From Microbacterium album (GTDB lineage: Bacteria > Actinomycetota > Actinomycetes > Actinomycetales > Microbacteriaceae): a stretch of DNA of 46,784 nucleotides. The position numbers and the translations under genes were made by a program. The notes beneath the pieces are model-generated. The model saw only the letters and a program-made list of their open reading frames with translations, made no database searches and was not told where the DNA came from. The DNA is taken from assembly GCF_014643695.1 (NCBI RefSeq), contig NZ_BMJY01000008.1, positions 72,057 through 118,840 of the forward strand, in the 5' to 3' direction. This document shows positions 33,722-42,678 of this stretch, in pieces (positions within the stretch are counted from its first letter, which is position 1; each line of letters opens with the position of its first letter).

Positions 33722-35197
33722 TCAGCGCAGCGGCGCCCGCTGCGCGATGCGCGCGACGATCTCGGTCGTCGAATGCGCGGGGAGATAGTCGAGGATCCGC
33801 ACCTCGCCGCCGTAGCCCTGCACGACGGTGGTCTCCGCCAACATCTGCGGCGTGTAGTCGCCTCCCTTGGCGTAGATGTCGGGGCGCAGCTCCTCCAGGA
33901 GAGCGGCGGGAGAGTCGGCACTGAACACCGTGACGTAGTCGACGCACTCGAGCGCGGCGAGCACGCGTGCGCGGTCCTCGACCGGATTGACCGGCCTGCC
34001 GGGGCCCTTCAGTCGTCGCACCGAGGCGTCGTCGTTGAGCGCGACGACGAGCACATCGCCGAGCTCGCTCGCCTGCTGGAGGTGTCGCGTGTGGCCGAGG
34101 TGCAGCAGGTCGAAGCACCCGTTCGTGAACACGATCGTCCGCCCCCGCTCCCGCTCGGCGGTCAGGGCCGCGCGCAGCGCGACATCGTCCACGGGCTCGG
34201 CCGCGGTCGCGCCCGCCCGCCCGGCGCCGAGATCGTCCAGGGAGCACACCGCGGTCCCGGAACGGGACACGACGACGTCGGCCGCCTGCTGGGCGAAGTC
34301 CGCGGCACGCGGGAGCGTCGCTCCGGCGGCCGTCGCGACGGCGATCGCCGCGACGAAGGTGTCGCCCGCTCCCGTCGCCTGGTGCTCGGGGGAGGGCCGC
34401 GCACGGGTGCGATGCACGGCCGCGCCGCCGGGGTCGGCAAGGGTGCGTTCGATCACGACCGTGCCGTCGCGGTCGAGCGTCACGATGGCCGCCGACGCGC
34501 CCGCGACGGCCAGCACGTCTCCGGCCCACTGCGCCGCGACGTCCTGCCGCACCGAGCCCTCGGGCAGCACGCGGCCGAGCAGACCCTCCGTCTCGGCGCC
34601 GTTCGGCGTCACGACGTCCGGCCGCATCGTCGCCCACCGGGCGAGGTCGTGCGCGTCGACGATGACGCGCGCGTCCGGGCGCCGCGCGGCCAGCTCCGCG
34701 ACGATGCCGTCGTCGAGCATGCCCGCGCCGTAGTCGCACACGACGAGCGTCTCCCCGGGGCGGGGCAGCAGCGCCTCCACCGGTGTCGCCGCCTTGCGGC
34801 GCGCCGGGCCCGCGCGGTCGACGCGGACGAGGATCTGGTCGTCGCCCACGATGCGGGTCTTCGACGCCGTGGACCCCTGGCGATCGACCAGGAGCCCGGA
34901 CGTGTCGACTCCGGCGTCGTCGAGGAGGCGCCGGAGCGCCCTGCCGTCGGCGTCGTCGCCCACTTCCGCGACGAGCCGCACCCGCGCGCCGAGCGCGGCG
35001 AGGTTCGCGGCGGTGTTCGCCGCGCCGCCGGGGCAGGCGACCTCGCCGTCGGCATCCACGACCGGCACGGGAGCCTCTCGGCTGAGCCGCCGCACGGTGC
35101 CGTGCAGCCAGCGGTCGAGGATCGCATCGCCCACGACCAGCACGTGTGGCGCTCGCGCGCGGATCAGCTCGATGACGTCGTCCGGATCTCGCCCCAT
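33722..35197 (-). CDS. hldE: Bifunctional heptose-7-phosphate kinase / heptose-1-phosphate adenylyltransferase
   Basis: 491 residues, HldE architecture. N-terminal PfkB-type kinase (about 15-320) that makes D-glycero-D-manno-heptose 1,7-bisphosphate: substrate motif PGGAANTAANLAALGA (about 56-72), catalytic Asp279 in TGAGDTF. C-terminal adenylyltransferase (about 355-490) that makes ADP-heptose: TNGCFDLLHLGH (358-369) with the HxGH signature, then SVRRLKGPGRPVNP, KGGDYTP and the C-terminal HSTTEIVARI, all closely matching E. coli HldE. Both halves look intact, unlike the more divergent copy at 37265-38641. Divergent from a GT9 gene. ATG at 35197, with TACTGA six bases upstream. Confidence 0.93.
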   Translation of the reverse strand: MGRDPDDVIELIRARAPHVLVVGDAILDRWLHGTVRRLSREAPVPVVDADGEVACPGGAANTAANLAALGARVRLVAEVGDDADGRALRRLLDDAGVDTSGLLVDRQGSTASKTRIVGDDQILVRVDRAGPARRKAATPVEALLPRPGETLVVCDYGAGMLDDGIVAELAARRPDARVIVDAHDLARWATMRPDVVTPNGAETEGLLGRVLPEGSVRQDVAAQWAGDVLAVAGASAAIVTLDRDGTVVIERTLADPGGAAVHRTRARPSPEHQATGAGDTFVAAIAVATAAGATLPRAADFAQQAADVVVSRSGTAVCSLDDLGAGRAGATAAEPVDDVALRAALTAERERGRTIVFTNGCFDLLHLGHTRHLQQASELGDVLVVALNDDASVRRLKGPGRPVNPVEDRARVLAALECVDYVTVFSADSPAALLEELRPDIYAKGGDYTPQMLAETTVVQGYGGEVRILDYLPAHSTTEIVARIAQRAPLR

Positions 35198-35321
35198 ACC
35201 GGGTCAGTACCCCTCCCGCGGCTCCCGTACACGGATCGGGCCAGAAGGTTTCGGCCGCCCCGGAACGGGGAACATCCTGGGTGACGCGAGGCCCGGAGCG
35301 TCACGATGTCGGGGAGGCGCC

Positions 35322-36500
35322 GTGAGGACGACCGTGCGGGAGCACGCCGAGACCACTGCCGATCGTGTCCTCGCGCGGGACACGGGGCGGTTCGACGACG
35401 TGCTCAAGATCGCGGTGCTGCGAGGCGGAGGGCTCGGAGACCTGCTGTTCGCGATGCCCGCGGTCGACGCCCTCGCGGAGGCGTACCCCGAGGCCGAGAT
35501 CGTCCTGCTCGGGACGCCCATGCACCGGGAGCTGCTGCAGGACAGGCCCGGGCCGGTGGCCCGCGTGGAGGTGCTGCCTCGGGCGCGCGGTGTGTACGGC
35601 GCAGACGGGGAGGACGATCCCCGTGCCACGGGGGTGTTCATGCAGCGGATGAGGGGCGAGGCGTTCGACCTCGCATGCCAGCTGCATGGCGGAGGAAGGT
35701 ACTCGAATCCGTTCCTGCTGGCGCTGGGGGCGCGACACACGGTCGGCACCGCGACGGCCGACGCCGCGCCGCTCGAACGGACGCTGCCGTACGTCTACTA
35801 TCAGCACGAGGTGCTGCGCCGTCTCGAGACCGTCGCGCTCGCCGGGGCGCCGTCCACGGGACCGGAGCCGAGCGTCTTCGTCACCGCGGCGGAGCGAGTG
35901 CGCGCCCGCGACATGGTGGGGACCGGGCGCGCGCCGCTCGCCGTGATCCATCCGGGCGCGACCGACCCGCGGCGGCGCTGGCCCGCGGACCGGTTCGTCG
36001 AGATCGCCGCCCGGTGCGCCTCCGACGGCATGCGCGTCGCGCTCGTGGGCGAAGGGGACGACACCCCGCTGGCGGACGGCGTGGCACGTCGGGCGGCGCG
36101 GGCGGCGGGGCGCACCGTCGGCGACGCGGTCTTCTCGCTCGCGGGCCGGCTGACGCTCTCCGATCTCGCGGGAGTGCTGGCCGTCGCCGACGTGTTCATC
36201 GGCAACGACAGCGGCCCGCGGCACCTCGCCCACGCCGTCGGCACGCCCACCGCGAGCGTGTACTGGGTCGGCAACCTCATCAACGCGGGCCCGCTCACCC
36301 GCCGGAGTCACCGAGTGCAGCTCGGCTGGACGACGCACTGCCCCGTGTGCGGACGGGACGCGACCCAGGTCGGCTGGACCGCGCCCCGTTGCGAGCACGA
36401 CGTGTCGTTCGTCGCCGAGGTCCCCGTCGACGCCGTCTACGAGGACGCGTTCGCGCTGAGCCCGTTCACGGCCAGGACGGTTCGTCCTCGGGACACATGA
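35322..36500 (+). CDS. Glycosyltransferase family 9 (heptosyltransferase family)
   Basis: 392 residues, GT-B fold. N-terminal domain starts after a 28-residue extension: VLRGGGLGDLLFAMPAVDAL, where the GxGD loop binds the acceptor phosphate side in WaaC-like enzymes. C-terminal nucleotide-sugar domain: VIHPGATDPRRRWPADRFVEIA and FIGNDSGPRHLAHAVGTPTA, the signature for ADP-heptose binding. A Cys cluster (HCPVCGRD and a later Cys) near the C-terminus is a lineage feature of unknown purpose. GTG at 35322 with GGGAGG six bases upstream. Its last 35 bases overlap the convergent SDR gene. Presumed donor: ADP-heptose made by the neighbouring genes. Confidence 0.9.
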   Translation: MRTTVREHAETTADRVLARDTGRFDDVLKIAVLRGGGLGDLLFAMPAVDALAEAYPEAEIVLLGTPMHRELLQDRPGPVARVEVLPRARGVYGADGEDDPRATGVFMQRMRGEAFDLACQLHGGGRYSNPFLLALGARHTVGTATADAAPLERTLPYVYYQHEVLRRLETVALAGAPSTGPEPSVFVTAAERVRARDMVGTGRAPLAVIHPGATDPRRRWPADRFVEIAARCASDGMRVALVGEGDDTPLADGVARRAARAAGRTVGDAVFSLAGRLTLSDLAGVLAVADVFIGNDSGPRHLAHAVGTPTASVYWVGNLINAGPLTRRSHRVQLGWTTHCPVCGRDATQVGWTAPRCEHDVSFVAEVPVDAVYEDAFALSPFTARTVRPRDT

Positions 36501-37164
36501 CGAGTTCGCGGATCTCCACCCCGGCGGGCTGCCGGAGCGCGAAGACGATCGCGTCGGCGACGTGCCCGGGATCGATCAGGTTCGCGTCCGGCCCCGGCTT
36601 ATACTGCTCGTCGCGCCCGTCGAAGAAGCGCGTGCGCATCCCGGCCGGGAACACCGTGGTGACCCCGAGCCTGCCCTTGGTCTCCGCCGCGAGCGCGCGG
36701 GCGAAGCCGACGACGCCGAACTTCGACGCGCAATAGGCCGTCGCGTCCCCGAACGCGCGCAGCGCCAGCGACGAGGCGACCGCGACCACGCGCCCGTGCG
36801 ATGCGGTGAGCGCGGGTAGCGCCGCGCGGACGACCGCGGCCGTGCCGAACAGGTTCACGGCGACGATGCGCTCCCAGTCCTCTCCGGGCAGGGCCTCGAG
36901 CGGCGCCGGGCGGTCCACGCCCGCCGCGGTCACGACCGCGTCGAGGCCACCGTGGCGCTCCGCGAGGTCCGCGACGAGCGCCTCGGTGGCGCGCGTGTCG
37001 GAGACGTCGATCGGGAACGCATCGGGGACGTCGGCGGCCGACACGTCCAGGTCGAGCACGAGGGGGCGCCCGCCGCCGTCGCGTACGGCACGAGCGACGG
37101 CGGCTCCGAGGCCCGACGCGCCTCCGGTGACGATGACATTTCCGAGGGTGCGGTCTGCGGTCAT
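36466..37164 (-). CDS. Short-chain dehydrogenase/reductase
   Basis: 232 residues, classical SDR. TGGASGLG (about 13-20) binds the cofactor; VTAAGVDRPAPL corresponds to the NAG region; catalytic Ser in VASSLAL, and Tyr-Lys in YCASKFG. Substrate unknown. It is too short, and lacks the sugar-epimerase C-terminal domain, to be HldD; it could oxidise or reduce a sugar or polyol in the glycan pathway, but it may also be unrelated. ATG at 37164 has AAGGAG six bases upstream. It is about 100 bases after the hldE2 stop and may belong to the same transcript. Confidence 0.88.
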   Translation of the reverse strand: MTADRTLGNVIVTGGASGLGAAVARAVRDGGGRPLVLDLDVSAADVPDAFPIDVSDTRATEALVADLAERHGGLDAVVTAAGVDRPAPLEALPGEDWERIVAVNLFGTAAVVRAALPALTASHGRVVAVASSLALRAFGDATAYCASKFGVVGFARALAAETKGRLGVTTVFPAGMRTRFFDGRDEQYKPGPDANLIDPGHVADAIVFALRQPAGVEIRELVMCPEDEPSWP

Positions 37165-37264
37165 GAGGACTCCTTACATCTCGATGCTCGGTGAGGTTGG
37201 TGAGGGGGAGAAGCGCGCGGTGCCGCGCGTGCGGGCGGTGCGCCCCGGGTGCGGGCGATGCGCC

Positions 37265-38641
37265 TCAACCCACGCGCGCGAGCGCTCCGGCCAGGCGCGT
37301 CGTGGAGCGCCCGGGGTGGTATGGCACCGTCATGGTGCGCCCGCCCCACTCGCGCAGCACCGCGGTCTCGGGCAGGTCCGCCGCGACGTAGTCGCCGCCC
37401 TTGACCCAGATGTCGGGGCGGATGCGGCGCAGGACCTCCTCGGGGGTGTCCTCGTCGAAGACGACGACGGCGTCCACGCACTGCAGCGCCATCAGCAGGT
37501 CCCGGCGGTCCGCCTCGCTCATGATCGGACGCTCGGGGCCCTTCAGCCGCCGCACGGAGTCGTCGCTGTTCAGGCACACGATGAGGCAGTCTCCGAGCCC
37601 ACGCGCGGCCGCCAGCGTGCGCGCGTGACCCGCGTGCAGCAGGTCGAAGCAGCCGCCCGTGGCCACCACCGTCCCGCCCTCGGCGCGCACGGCGCCGGCG
37701 AGCGCGAGCGCGTCCGACGCCCCGCCCATGGGCAGGGGGCCCGCGGGCGCGGCCAGGGAGCCGACGCCGCCGGAGGCCAGGAATCGAGCCGCCGCGGCGG
37801 CAGCGCGGGCGGCCGCCTCCGCGGGCGCGGCGCCGGACGCGAGCGCGGTCGCGAGCGCCGCGCTGAGCCGGTCCCCGGCGCCGCACGTGTCAGCGGCGGC
37901 GACAGCGGCGACGGGCACGACGTGGGCGGCGCCCGCGCCGCGCGAGGCCAGGAGTGCCCCACGCGCTCCGAGCGTGACGAGCACGGACGCCACGCCCCAC
38001 CGCGAGACGAGGGCCTCGGCCGCCTCCGCGGCGGCGCTCACTCCGCGCCCGGAGGTGCCCGCCGCGGACAGAGCCTCGGTCAGGTTGGGCGTGACGACCG
38101 CGGCGGATGCCACCGGTGCCGTGCCGCGGGGGTGGGGGTCCCACACGAGCGGCACGCGCCGCCCGGCGCGCTCGAGAGCGGCCCGCAGGCGCGGGTCCGC
38201 CGTGACGCCGCGCCCGTAGTCGGCGACGACGACGGCGTCGACGTCCTCGAGCGCTGCCAGCATGGCGGGCGTAGCCCGCGGCGGCTCGGGCACGTCGCAG
38301 CCGTCGTCGAGGCGGACGATCGACTGGCCGGCGGCGCGCACGCGTGTCTTGACGGGCGTCGCGGCGCCCGACGGCGCGGCGACGACCTCGATCGCGCCGC
38401 GCGGCGCTCCCTCCAGCAGCGCGCGCAGCTCGCCGGCGCGCCGGTCCTCGCCCAGCGCGGTGACCAGGCGCACCGCGGCACCGTCGCGCGCGAGCAGCGT
38501 CGCCACGAGGCCTGCGCCCCCGGCGCGGGCGACGGATCCCTCGACGGACACGACCGGGACGGGCGCATCCGGGCTGAGCCGGTCCGCGCTCCCCGTCATG
38601 TCGACGTCGAGCAGGGTGTCTCCCACCACGGCGATCCTCAT
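37265..38641 (-). CDS. Second HldE-like bifunctional kinase/adenylyltransferase (divergent)
   Basis: 458 residues, same two-domain layout as the gene at 33722-35197. Kinase part (about 1-310): catalytic Asp257 in CGAGDRLS is kept, but the substrate motif reads AGGAGLVATLLARDGA (40-55) without the usual Asn residues. Adenylyltransferase part (about 322-458): TGGCFDLLHAGH (328-339) keeps HxGH with Gly for Asn, followed by SVRRLKGPERP, KGGDYVA and the terminal RSTTRLAGAL. So the transferase is probably active; the kinase may accept another sugar or be weakened (inference). Last gene of the gmhB operon; its ATG overlaps the gmhA stop by four bases and follows GGAGG. Confidence 0.88.
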   Translation of the reverse strand: MRIAVVGDTLLDVDMTGSADRLSPDAPVPVVSVEGSVARAGGAGLVATLLARDGAAVRLVTALGEDRRAGELRALLEGAPRGAIEVVAAPSGAATPVKTRVRAAGQSIVRLDDGCDVPEPPRATPAMLAALEDVDAVVVADYGRGVTADPRLRAALERAGRRVPLVWDPHPRGTAPVASAAVVTPNLTEALSAAGTSGRGVSAAAEAAEALVSRWGVASVLVTLGARGALLASRGAGAAHVVPVAAVAAADTCGAGDRLSAALATALASGAAPAEAAARAAAAAARFLASGGVGSLAAPAGPLPMGGASDALALAGAVRAEGGTVVATGGCFDLLHAGHARTLAAARGLGDCLIVCLNSDDSVRRLKGPERPIMSEADRRDLLMALQCVDAVVVFDEDTPEEVLRRIRPDIWVKGGDYVAADLPETAVLREWGGRTMTVPYHPGRSTTRLAGALARVG

Positions 38642-39339
38642 GCGAGGCCTCCTCTCCGCCCGCCGCGGGACGCCTCCGGCCGGCCGGAGGCGCCGCCCGG
38701 TGTGCGCTGCTCATCGCGCGCGCGCAGCTCATCGTGCGCGCGTACGCGGTGGTCGAACACGCGGCAGAGCAGATGCAGCGCGACCAGCTGCGCCTCCTGT
38801 ACCCCCGCGGCGGAGCCGTCCAGCGCGATGTGCTCGTCCGACGCATCCCCGAGAGGGTTGGGCCCGCTGCCGGTGAGCGCCCAGGAGTCCACGCCGAGCT
38901 CGCGTGCCGCGGCGGCGGCCCGGACTAGGTTCGCGCTGCGGCCGCTCGTGGACAGCAGCACCACGAGGTCGCCGGGCCTGCCGTGGGCGGCGAGCTGGCG
39001 CGCGAACACGTCCTCGTAGCCGTAGTCGTTGCCGATCGCCGTGACGCTCGAGGAGTCCGCGTGCAGGGCGATGGCCGAGAACGGGCGCCGCTCGCCGTCG
39101 AACCTCCCCACCAGCTCCGCCGTCAGGTGCTGGGCCTCCGCGGCCGAGCCGCCGTTGCCCGCCGCGAGCAGTCGCTGTCCCCGCAGCAGCCGCGCGGCGA
39201 GCTCCGAGCCCCACGCGGCGACGATCGGCAGTTGCGCCCGCAGCGACGCCATCGCCACGGCGTGATCGTCGAGGTGGCCCCGCAGGGTGGCTGCGAGCTC
39301 GTCGGCGCGCGGGAGGGCGATCGGTGTCGACAGCGTCAT
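38638..39339 (-). CDS. gmhA: Sedoheptulose-7-phosphate isomerase
   Basis: First committed step to ADP-heptose: sedoheptulose 7-phosphate to D-glycero-D-manno-heptose 7-phosphate. 233 residues, one SIS domain. Seen: AAGNGGSAAEAQHLTAELVGRF (about 59-80) with His71 and Glu75, LSTSGRSANLVRA for phosphate binding, and VQEAQLVALHLLC with Gln181 and His189. The spacings H-E of 4 and Q-H of 8 equal those of the E. coli GmhA metal/catalytic residues (H61, E65, Q172, H180). The C-terminal 30 residues are a basic tail not found in E. coli. Four-base overlaps on both sides. Confidence 0.94.
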   Translation of the reverse strand: MTLSTPIALPRADELAATLRGHLDDHAVAMASLRAQLPIVAAWGSELAARLLRGQRLLAAGNGGSAAEAQHLTAELVGRFDGERRPFSAIALHADSSSVTAIGNDYGYEDVFARQLAAHGRPGDLVVLLSTSGRSANLVRAAAAARELGVDSWALTGSGPNPLGDASDEHIALDGSAAGVQEAQLVALHLLCRVFDHRVRAHDELRARDEQRTPGGASGRPEASRGGRRGGLA

Positions 39340-40598
39340 CCTCGCGCTCCGCCCGTCGCGCGGCGCGCCGCCGGGCGCCGCGCCGCCGCGAGCCCCGCGT
39401 ACACGCGCTCGGTGTCCGCGGCGACGCGCGCCCAGGTGTACCGGGTGCGGGCGCGCCGGACGCCGCCCCGGCCCAGCTCGGCGAGCTGCTCCGTGTCGCC
39501 GAGCAGCGCCTGCACCGCGTGCGCGATCGCATCCGGATCGCGCGGCGGCACGTGCAGTCCGGTGGCCCCGTGCACGACGGTGTCGATCAGCCCGCCGACC
39601 GCCGTCGCGACGACCGGGACGCCCGATGCCATCGCCTCGAGCGGCACGATGCCGAACGGCTCGTACCACGGGGCGCACACCACGAGGTCGGCCGAGCGTA
39701 GCGCTGCGGGGAGCCGGCCGTGGGGCACCTGGCCCCGGAACGAGACGAGGTGGTCGACGCCCTCGGCGCGCGCGTGGTCGCGCAGCCGCTGGACGTCCGG
39801 ATCGTCGAACACGTCCTCGGCGCCGCGCGAGCCGCCGATGACGACGAGCTCGATGTCGTCGCGCCCGGTGCGGGCCAGGAGCGCCAGCGCCGAGATCGTG
39901 GACCCGACGCCCTTGCGCGGCACGAGCCGGCCGACGGTCATGATCCGGAAGCGCCGGCCCTTCGGCTCGGCCGGGCCGTCGGGAGTGAACAGCTCGGTGT
40001 CGACCCCGCAGGGGACCACCGAGATGCGCGAGGACGGGACGCCGAGCGGGATCAGCTCGAACGCCTCGTCCGAGCACGTCGCGACGACCGTGTCGGCCTC
40101 GCGGCCCACACGCGGCTCGAGGGCCTCGCGCTCCGGAGGGCTCGTGTCCTCCTTGCCCTGGTGGCGCCGCTTCACCACGCCCAGCGCGTGGAAGGTGTGG
40201 ATGACGGGGGGCCGAGCGCCCGTGTCCGCGGCCACGCGCTCGGCGGCGTCCAGCGCGGCGAGCCCGGACATCCAGAAGTGGCTGTGGACCACGTCCGGCG
40301 GGTCCTGGCGCCAGTACGTCGCGAGCCGGCGCCCGAACTCTCCCATGAAGGGCAGCAGGTCGTCCTTCGGAACGGGCAGGGCCGGCCCCGCGTCGACCTG
40401 GACGACCTCGACCCCCTCGCACAGGGGGACGCGCTCGGGCAGGGCCGCGTCGTCGCGCCGCGTGTACACGGTGACGGTGTGGCCGCGCGCGGCGAGGGCG
40501 GACGACAGTGCCGCGACGTGCACGTTCTGGCCGCCGGCGTCGACGCCGCCGAGTGTGGCCAGGGGGCTGGCGTGCTCGGACACCATGGAGATCCTCAT
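39336..40598 (-). CDS. Glycosyltransferase family 4 protein
   Basis: 420 residues, GT-B fold. N-terminal acceptor domain with VSEHASPLATLGGVDAGGQNVHVA (about 6-29), a motif shared with sucrose-phosphate-synthase/MshA-like GT4 enzymes; C-terminal donor domain with TVGRLVPRKGV and the EX7E-type region EPFGIVPLEAMASGVPVVAT (about 333-352). Retaining transferase; donor unknown. No membrane helix. Coupled by ATGA overlaps to the next (gmhA) and previous GT4 gene. AAAGGAG six bases before the ATG at 40598. Confidence 0.9.
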   Translation of the reverse strand: MRISMVSEHASPLATLGGVDAGGQNVHVAALSSALAARGHTVTVYTRRDDAALPERVPLCEGVEVVQVDAGPALPVPKDDLLPFMGEFGRRLATYWRQDPPDVVHSHFWMSGLAALDAAERVAADTGARPPVIHTFHALGVVKRRHQGKEDTSPPEREALEPRVGREADTVVATCSDEAFELIPLGVPSSRISVVPCGVDTELFTPDGPAEPKGRRFRIMTVGRLVPRKGVGSTISALALLARTGRDDIELVVIGGSRGAEDVFDDPDVQRLRDHARAEGVDHLVSFRGQVPHGRLPAALRSADLVVCAPWYEPFGIVPLEAMASGVPVVATAVGGLIDTVVHGATGLHVPPRDPDAIAHAVQALLGDTEQLAELGRGGVRRARTRYTWARVAADTERVYAGLAAARRPAARRATGGARG

Positions 40599-41602
40599 CG
40601 CATGCTCCTTTCGGCATGGGAAGGGAGGGCAGCGCCGGAACGGCGCGACCCGGTCAGGGCGGCGTCCGCGAGCACCGCGTCCCAGCGGCGCAGGAACGCC
40701 GCGAGGCCGTAGTGCTCGAGGGCGTGCCGCCGAGCGGCGCGGCCGTGCGCGGCGGCCAGCGCCGGGTCGGCGAGGTAGGCGGCGACGGCGCGCCGCAGCC
40801 GGTCCAGGTCGTTGGACACGACGCCGGCGTCCGGCGGGACGGCGGCGGGCGCCTCCGTGGCGGCCAGGGCGACCACCGGCATCCCGAGGTGCATGGCCTC
40901 GAGCAGCGCGAGGCCGAGGGACGTCCACCGGAACGGGTGGACGTACACGCGCCGGCGCGCGAGCTCGGCGTGCAGTCGCGCGGTGGGGAGGTCTCCGGCG
41001 GCGGCGATGTCGCCGCCGTCGGCACCGAGCGCCTGCCGCAGCTGTCCACCGCCCATGCCGAACACGTCGACGGGGGCGCCGAGGCGGGGCAGCAGATCCG
41101 TGCCGGTCACGCGCCACCGCCGCACGGGCTCGTTGATCACGGCCCCCGCCCGCGGCAGCTCCCCGGTGTAGAGGGGACCCGGGTCGGGCACGCCGTGCTC
41201 GACCACGATCGTCCGGGCGTCGCCGTTGTCCCAGAAGACGCGGTTGAAATGCGTGACGTGGACGATGGGAATGCCCGCATCCGCCATCGGGTGGCGCGTG
41301 CCCGTCGCATCCGGCTTCGGGGTGTTGTGCTCGAGGTACACGGCGGGCACGTCGCGGCCCGGCACGCGCCCCGTGAGCGTGACGAGCGCGTCCCATTCCT
41401 CGGGGCGCTGCAGCACGACCACGTCGATCTCCTCCTCCCGCAGGGACGCGACCGGCACCTCGCGCGCGGAGGGCCAGTCGCGGCCCGCGAGGCCGAGCCC
41501 CCACGCGTCGCGCGCGTCGTCGACCGGCACCAGGTACTCGTGCGCGCCGCGCACGAACGCGTCGGCGTACCCGCCGTGGACGTGCCAGAACAGTACCCTC
41601 AC
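40595..41602 (-). CDS. Glycosyltransferase family 4-like protein
   Basis: 335 residues. N-terminal half with LFWHVHGGYADAFVRGAHEY and VVVLQRPEEWD; a segment VYLEHNTPK and VTHFNRVFWDNG in the middle; C-terminal donor half with HPFRWTSLGLALLEAMHLGMPVVALA (about 218-243), the GT4 EX7E-like region. It lacks some canonical residues of the first domain, so the family call is by overall pattern. Donor and acceptor unknown. GTG at 41602 with GGAGGTG upstream; GTGA overlap with the GT9 gene before it and ATGA overlap with the GT4 gene after it. Confidence 0.83.
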   Translation of the reverse strand: MRVLFWHVHGGYADAFVRGAHEYLVPVDDARDAWGLGLAGRDWPSAREVPVASLREEEIDVVVLQRPEEWDALVTLTGRVPGRDVPAVYLEHNTPKPDATGTRHPMADAGIPIVHVTHFNRVFWDNGDARTIVVEHGVPDPGPLYTGELPRAGAVINEPVRRWRVTGTDLLPRLGAPVDVFGMGGGQLRQALGADGGDIAAAGDLPTARLHAELARRRVYVHPFRWTSLGLALLEAMHLGMPVVALAATEAPAAVPPDAGVVSNDLDRLRRAVAAYLADPALAAAHGRAARRHALEHYGLAAFLRRWDAVLADAALTGSRRSGAALPSHAERSMR

Positions 41603-42678
41603 GCCCGCACCTCCTGGCCCGCTCGGGAACGCGAGGCCGGCGATGGGCCGGCGAGCTGCTCGCACGCGGCCACGACGTCGTCCGGCGTGACGGAGGACAG
41701 GCAGGGATGCCCGGTCACGGGGCACTCCGTCGCGCGCGAGTCGCGGCACGGTGCCGTCTGATCGCCGAGGAGCACGTGCGGCACGCCGTACGGGGCCCAG
41801 CGGGACGCGGGCACGACGGGGGAGAACAGGCTCACGACCGGGGCGCCGACGGCGGCGGCGACATGGGCTGGGCCGGTGTTGCCGGTGACGACGACGCGCG
41901 CGCGGGAGAGGATCCCGGCGAGCGTCGCGAGCCCGGTCGTGCCGCCCAGATCGAGCGCCTGAGTGCCTCCGTCGGAGACGAGGGCCGTGAGCTCGCGCTC
42001 CGCAGGACCGCCGGTGACGACGACGTCCCAGCCCTCCGCCCGCAGCCGCCGCACGGCCGCCGCGTGTCGTTCGGCGGGCCACCGCCGCGCGGACGCGGAC
42101 GCGCCGGGGTGCACGACGACGATGTCGGACAGCCCCGCCGTAGCGACCGGCGGGGGAGCGGCCCCGGTCAGGCGGAGGCGCCCGTCGTCGCCGTCCGGCA
42201 GGGCGAATCCCGCGGCCCCCGCGATCACCAGCGCGCGCTCGGGCTCCGGGAGGTCCTCCGAGAAGTCCTCGCCCGGTCGCAGCCGGACGTCCAGGAGCGA
42301 GCCGGCGTAGTCGGTCGACGCTCCGACGATGCGGCAGTAGTCGCCCGCCAGACGCAGCTGCAGCGCAAGGGGGAGCGGCGATTGATGGAAGGACGTCAGG
42401 ATGACGACCACGGAGGGGCGCGCCTCGGAGAGGAGGCGATCGAGCGCGCGCATCCGCTCGGGCGTCACCGCGGGCCTCGTCGCGGTGATCCAGGGACAGT
42501 CCCACACGAGTACCCGATCCACGCCCGGAAGGCGGCGGGCAGCCTCCGCCCCGATCGAGCTGCACAGCATCCACACTTCGTCGATGTCCGGCGATGCGGC
42601 GACGGCACGCACCGCGGGCCCGCACAGCAGCACGTCGCCGAGGCTGTCGAGCCGGACCACGAGCGCGCGCCGCGTCAC
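41599..42678 (-). CDS. Glycosyltransferase family 9 (heptosyltransferase family)
   Basis: 359 residues, GT-B. VVRLDSLGDVLLCGPAVRAV at the start (GD loop), VVVHPGASASARRWPAERHAAAV (start of the donor domain), and VVTGNTGPAHVAAAVGAPVVSLF, the GT9 donor signature. A C-terminal Cys-containing stretch (APCRDSRATECPVTGHPC) resembles that of WaaF/WaaC-type proteins from other phyla. Predicted to transfer heptose from ADP-heptose. GTG at 42678 overlaps the gmhB stop in GTGA. Confidence 0.91.
   Translation of the reverse strand: MTRRALVVRLDSLGDVLLCGPAVRAVAASPDIDEVWMLCSSIGAEAARRLPGVDRVLVWDCPWITATRPAVTPERMRALDRLLSEARPSVVVILTSFHQSPLPLALQLRLAGDYCRIVGASTDYAGSLLDVRLRPGEDFSEDLPEPERALVIAGAAGFALPDGDDGRLRLTGAAPPPVATAGLSDIVVVHPGASASARRWPAERHAAAVRRLRAEGWDVVVTGGPAERELTALVSDGGTQALDLGGTTGLATLAGILSRARVVVTGNTGPAHVAAAVGAPVVSLFSPVVPASRWAPYGVPHVLLGDQTAPCRDSRATECPVTGHPCLSSVTPDDVVAACEQLAGPSPASRSRAGQEVRA

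Noticed and set aside
36466..37164. SDR gene as HldD
   Set aside because: Only 232 residues with classical-SDR layout; HldD is an extended SDR of about 310 residues with a sugar-binding C-terminal domain.
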